From Clostridiales bacterium UBA6981 (lineage in GTDB: Bacteria > Bacillota > Clostridia > Oscillospirales > Oscillospiraceae), in contig DJYJ01000033.1 of assembly GCA_002450075.1 (NCBI GenBank), forward strand, positions 28,615 to 42,638: DNA of 14,024 nt, in the 5' to 3' direction. Below are positions 13,380 to 14,024 of this stretch, piece after piece. Within the stretch, counting starts at the first letter, position 1; the number at the start of each line of letters is the position of its first letter. The notes under the pieces are model-generated. The model saw only the letters and a program-made list of their open reading frames with translations, was not told the DNA's origin and did not search any database. The translations under genes and the position numbers were made by a program.

Positions 13380-13584
13380 ATTTGGCAGAAAAGTCTATTG
13401 AAACTTGTGTAGACGAAACCTCCCCGCAGCCGAAGCAGTGAAACCGATTGTCCAGCTTCATGCTGGGATTGTGATCGTCATGGAAGGGACATACGGCCAT
13501 CCCATGACGGTTTGCTGTCAGCCCATAGTGTTCTGCCGCCTCGCGGGCTGTGACGAGGCTTTTGACGCTTTTGAAGTCAATCAT
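13321..13584 (-). pseudogene. CHC2 zinc-finger primase-like protein, truncated
   Basis: The ATG at 13584 has GGAGG (13592-13596) 7 nt upstream. The first ~54 residues are a clear DnaG-type CHC2 zinc finger: TAREAAEHYGL, CPFHDDHNPSMK (C32, H35), RFHCFGCG (C50, C53). In relatives the motif runs on as GDVIDF and an alpha-helical part. Here it changes after FGCGEV to an unrelated AT-rich stretch and stops at residue 87, inside the sequence of the HNH gene. Full primase (Toprim) parts are absent. In mobile elements such proteins support replication or priming of the transferred strand. The gene is probably broken by the HNH segment. Confidence 0.8.
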
Positions 13585-13607
13585 TTGTTTACCTCCTTTT
13601 TTGTGCT

Positions 13608-13654
13608 CGGAAAAGTGAGAGCAGTTATTTAAAATCGGATTTCTCACTTTTCCG
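13608..13654. promoter_or_regulatory. 13-bp inverted repeat upstream of the primase-like gene
   Basis: CGGAAAAGTGAGA (13608-13620) and TCTCACTTTTCCG (13642-13654) are perfect inverted copies with a 21-bp AT-rich spacer containing TTAAAT on the minus strand. The lack of a T-run makes an operator over a promoter more likely than a terminator. It sits 24 bp upstream of the start codon. Confidence 0.55.
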
Positions 13655-13671
13655 CTTTGGAGGCAGGCAAG

Positions 13672-13722
13672 AAAAAAGGACCTGAACCCTGTACGCACGT
13701 ACAGATCGATTCAAGTCCTTTT
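13672..13722. terminator. Long bipartite hairpin, terminator-like in both directions
   Basis: An outer stem pairs the A6GGAC..TGAA side (13672-13686) with TTCAAGTCCTTTT (13710-13722), and an inner perfect stem CTGTACG/CGTACAG (13689-13695 with 13698-13704) sits on top. T5 follows on the plus strand and T6 on the minus strand. Confidence 0.65.
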
Positions 13723-14024
13723 CGTTTTTACCATTGTGGCCCGCTTGCACCTCCCTTCACGCGGGCGGAAAAGAATTTGGCTTTTGCCTGTTTCCGCCCA
13801 ATTATACGAAAAAAACCTTCACGGGAGGCTGAAATCGACACTTCTGCATTTTTGCAAGATGCTTTCGGCTCTAAATTGCAGATTTGCAATTTGGCCGTGG
13901 TGTACGAAAGCTCGTGTAAAATGACTGGGCGGCACAGATTTAAAATTTTATCTGCTCATCTTCTTTCTCTTAAGGTATTATTAAGGTAACTGGGATATTT
14001 TTCAATCACACAAGGAAAGAGAGG
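13723..14024. other. Non-coding, hairpin-rich segment with possible rightward gene start
   Basis: No gene is supported. It holds GCCCGC/GCGGGC, a 9-bp inverted repeat GGGCGGAAA/TTTCCGCCC (13763-13771, 13791-13799) with an inner GGC/GCC, an 8-bp stem AAATTGCA/TGCAATTT (13873-13892), a 20-bp near-palindrome from CAGAT to ATCTG (13935-13954) and a direct repeat TTAAGGTA (13970-13977, 13981-13988; 11-bp period). A purine-rich AAGGAAAGAGAGG at the right edge could be a ribosome site of a plus-strand gene beginning outside the window. The layout would suit an oriT/oriV or a divergent control region. Confidence 0.5.

Larger units (their letters stand above)
9215..14024. mobile_element. Integrative mobilizable element (left end; right end outside window)
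   Basis: The boundary is set by the broken sigG gene at about 9215. The content is a large serine recombinase at the very end, a MobV relaxase, small ORFs, an HNH endonuclease and a CHC2 primase-like fragment, most on the minus strand. No type IV secretion genes or phage structural genes are seen in the 4.8 kb visible, so mobilization by a helper is more likely than self-transfer or a prophage. I find no second copy of the junction sequence or sigG 5' half up to 14024, so the element continues. Confidence 0.85.

Noticed and set aside
12621..13423. Group I or group II intron carrying the HNH gene
   Set aside because: Outside the HNH frame only about 115 nt remain, with a terminator among them. 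That is too little for a group I core, there is no GTGYG start or domain V for group II, and joining does not rebuild the primase motif.
13657..13989. 110-codon plus-strand open frame at the right end
   Set aside because: It starts at a TTG without a suitable ribosome site, covers several strong hairpins, and its product has no recognisable domain. The segment is better seen as non-coding control DNA.
9215..14024. Prophage
   Set aside because: No phage structural, lysis or packaging genes are visible, while a MobV relaxase is. The unseen remainder could change this.
1..14024. CRISPR array, tRNA or rRNA genes
   Set aside because: I saw no regularly spaced repeats and no cloverleaf or rRNA sequence on either strand while reading the window.

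Overview
The window (about 14 kb, GC-rich coding regions with several AT-rich islands) looks like the chromosome of an anaerobic, spore-lineage Firmicute, most likely Clostridia/Oscillospiraceae. The reasons are an oxygen-sensitive class III ribonucleotide reductase, a sporulation sigma-G gene (in pieces), a TAXI-type TRAP transporter, strong GGAGG ribosome sites, and a gut-Clostridia-type palindromic repeat. The family assignment is an inference, not read from a marker gene.

Left part (1-5096), core genome. The 3' two thirds of nrdD, with a redoxin domain fused to its C-terminus, is followed by thioredoxin reductase trxB. Together they make a plausible NADPH-driven electron path to the reductase. 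A palindromic repeat of about 107 bp and an AT-rich small membrane protein come next, then the tRNA-binding protein/chaperone csaA. A bidirectional terminator separates csaA from a convergent two-gene unit on the minus strand, a LysR-type regulator translationally coupled (ATGA overlap) to a Cof-type HAD phosphatase.

Middle part (5097-8724). A 356-bp AT/pyrimidine-rich divergent promoter region lies between the LysR gene and a TAXI TRAP operon (lipoprotein binding protein, then a fused DctQM-like permease). It has a good sigma-A promoter in each direction and two near-identical 12-bp motifs, which are candidate LysR operators.

Right part (8723-14024), the most interesting region. The minus strand carries only the C-terminal ~163 codons of sigG. 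Homology to sigma-G stops at the residue that would precede VPM, and 52 bp away lies the stop codon of a large serine recombinase. This is the end of an integrated element whose other end, presumably with the sigG 5' half, is outside the window. The element carries the recombinase, two small coupled ORFs, a MobV-type relaxase, an HNH endonuclease with homing-endonuclease-type repeats, a truncated CHC2 primase-like gene, and a hairpin-rich non-coding segment. It is best described as an integrative mobilizable element inserted in a forespore sigma-factor gene. It resembles the sigK skin elements in architecture, but whether excision is developmentally controlled cannot be judged from sequence alone.
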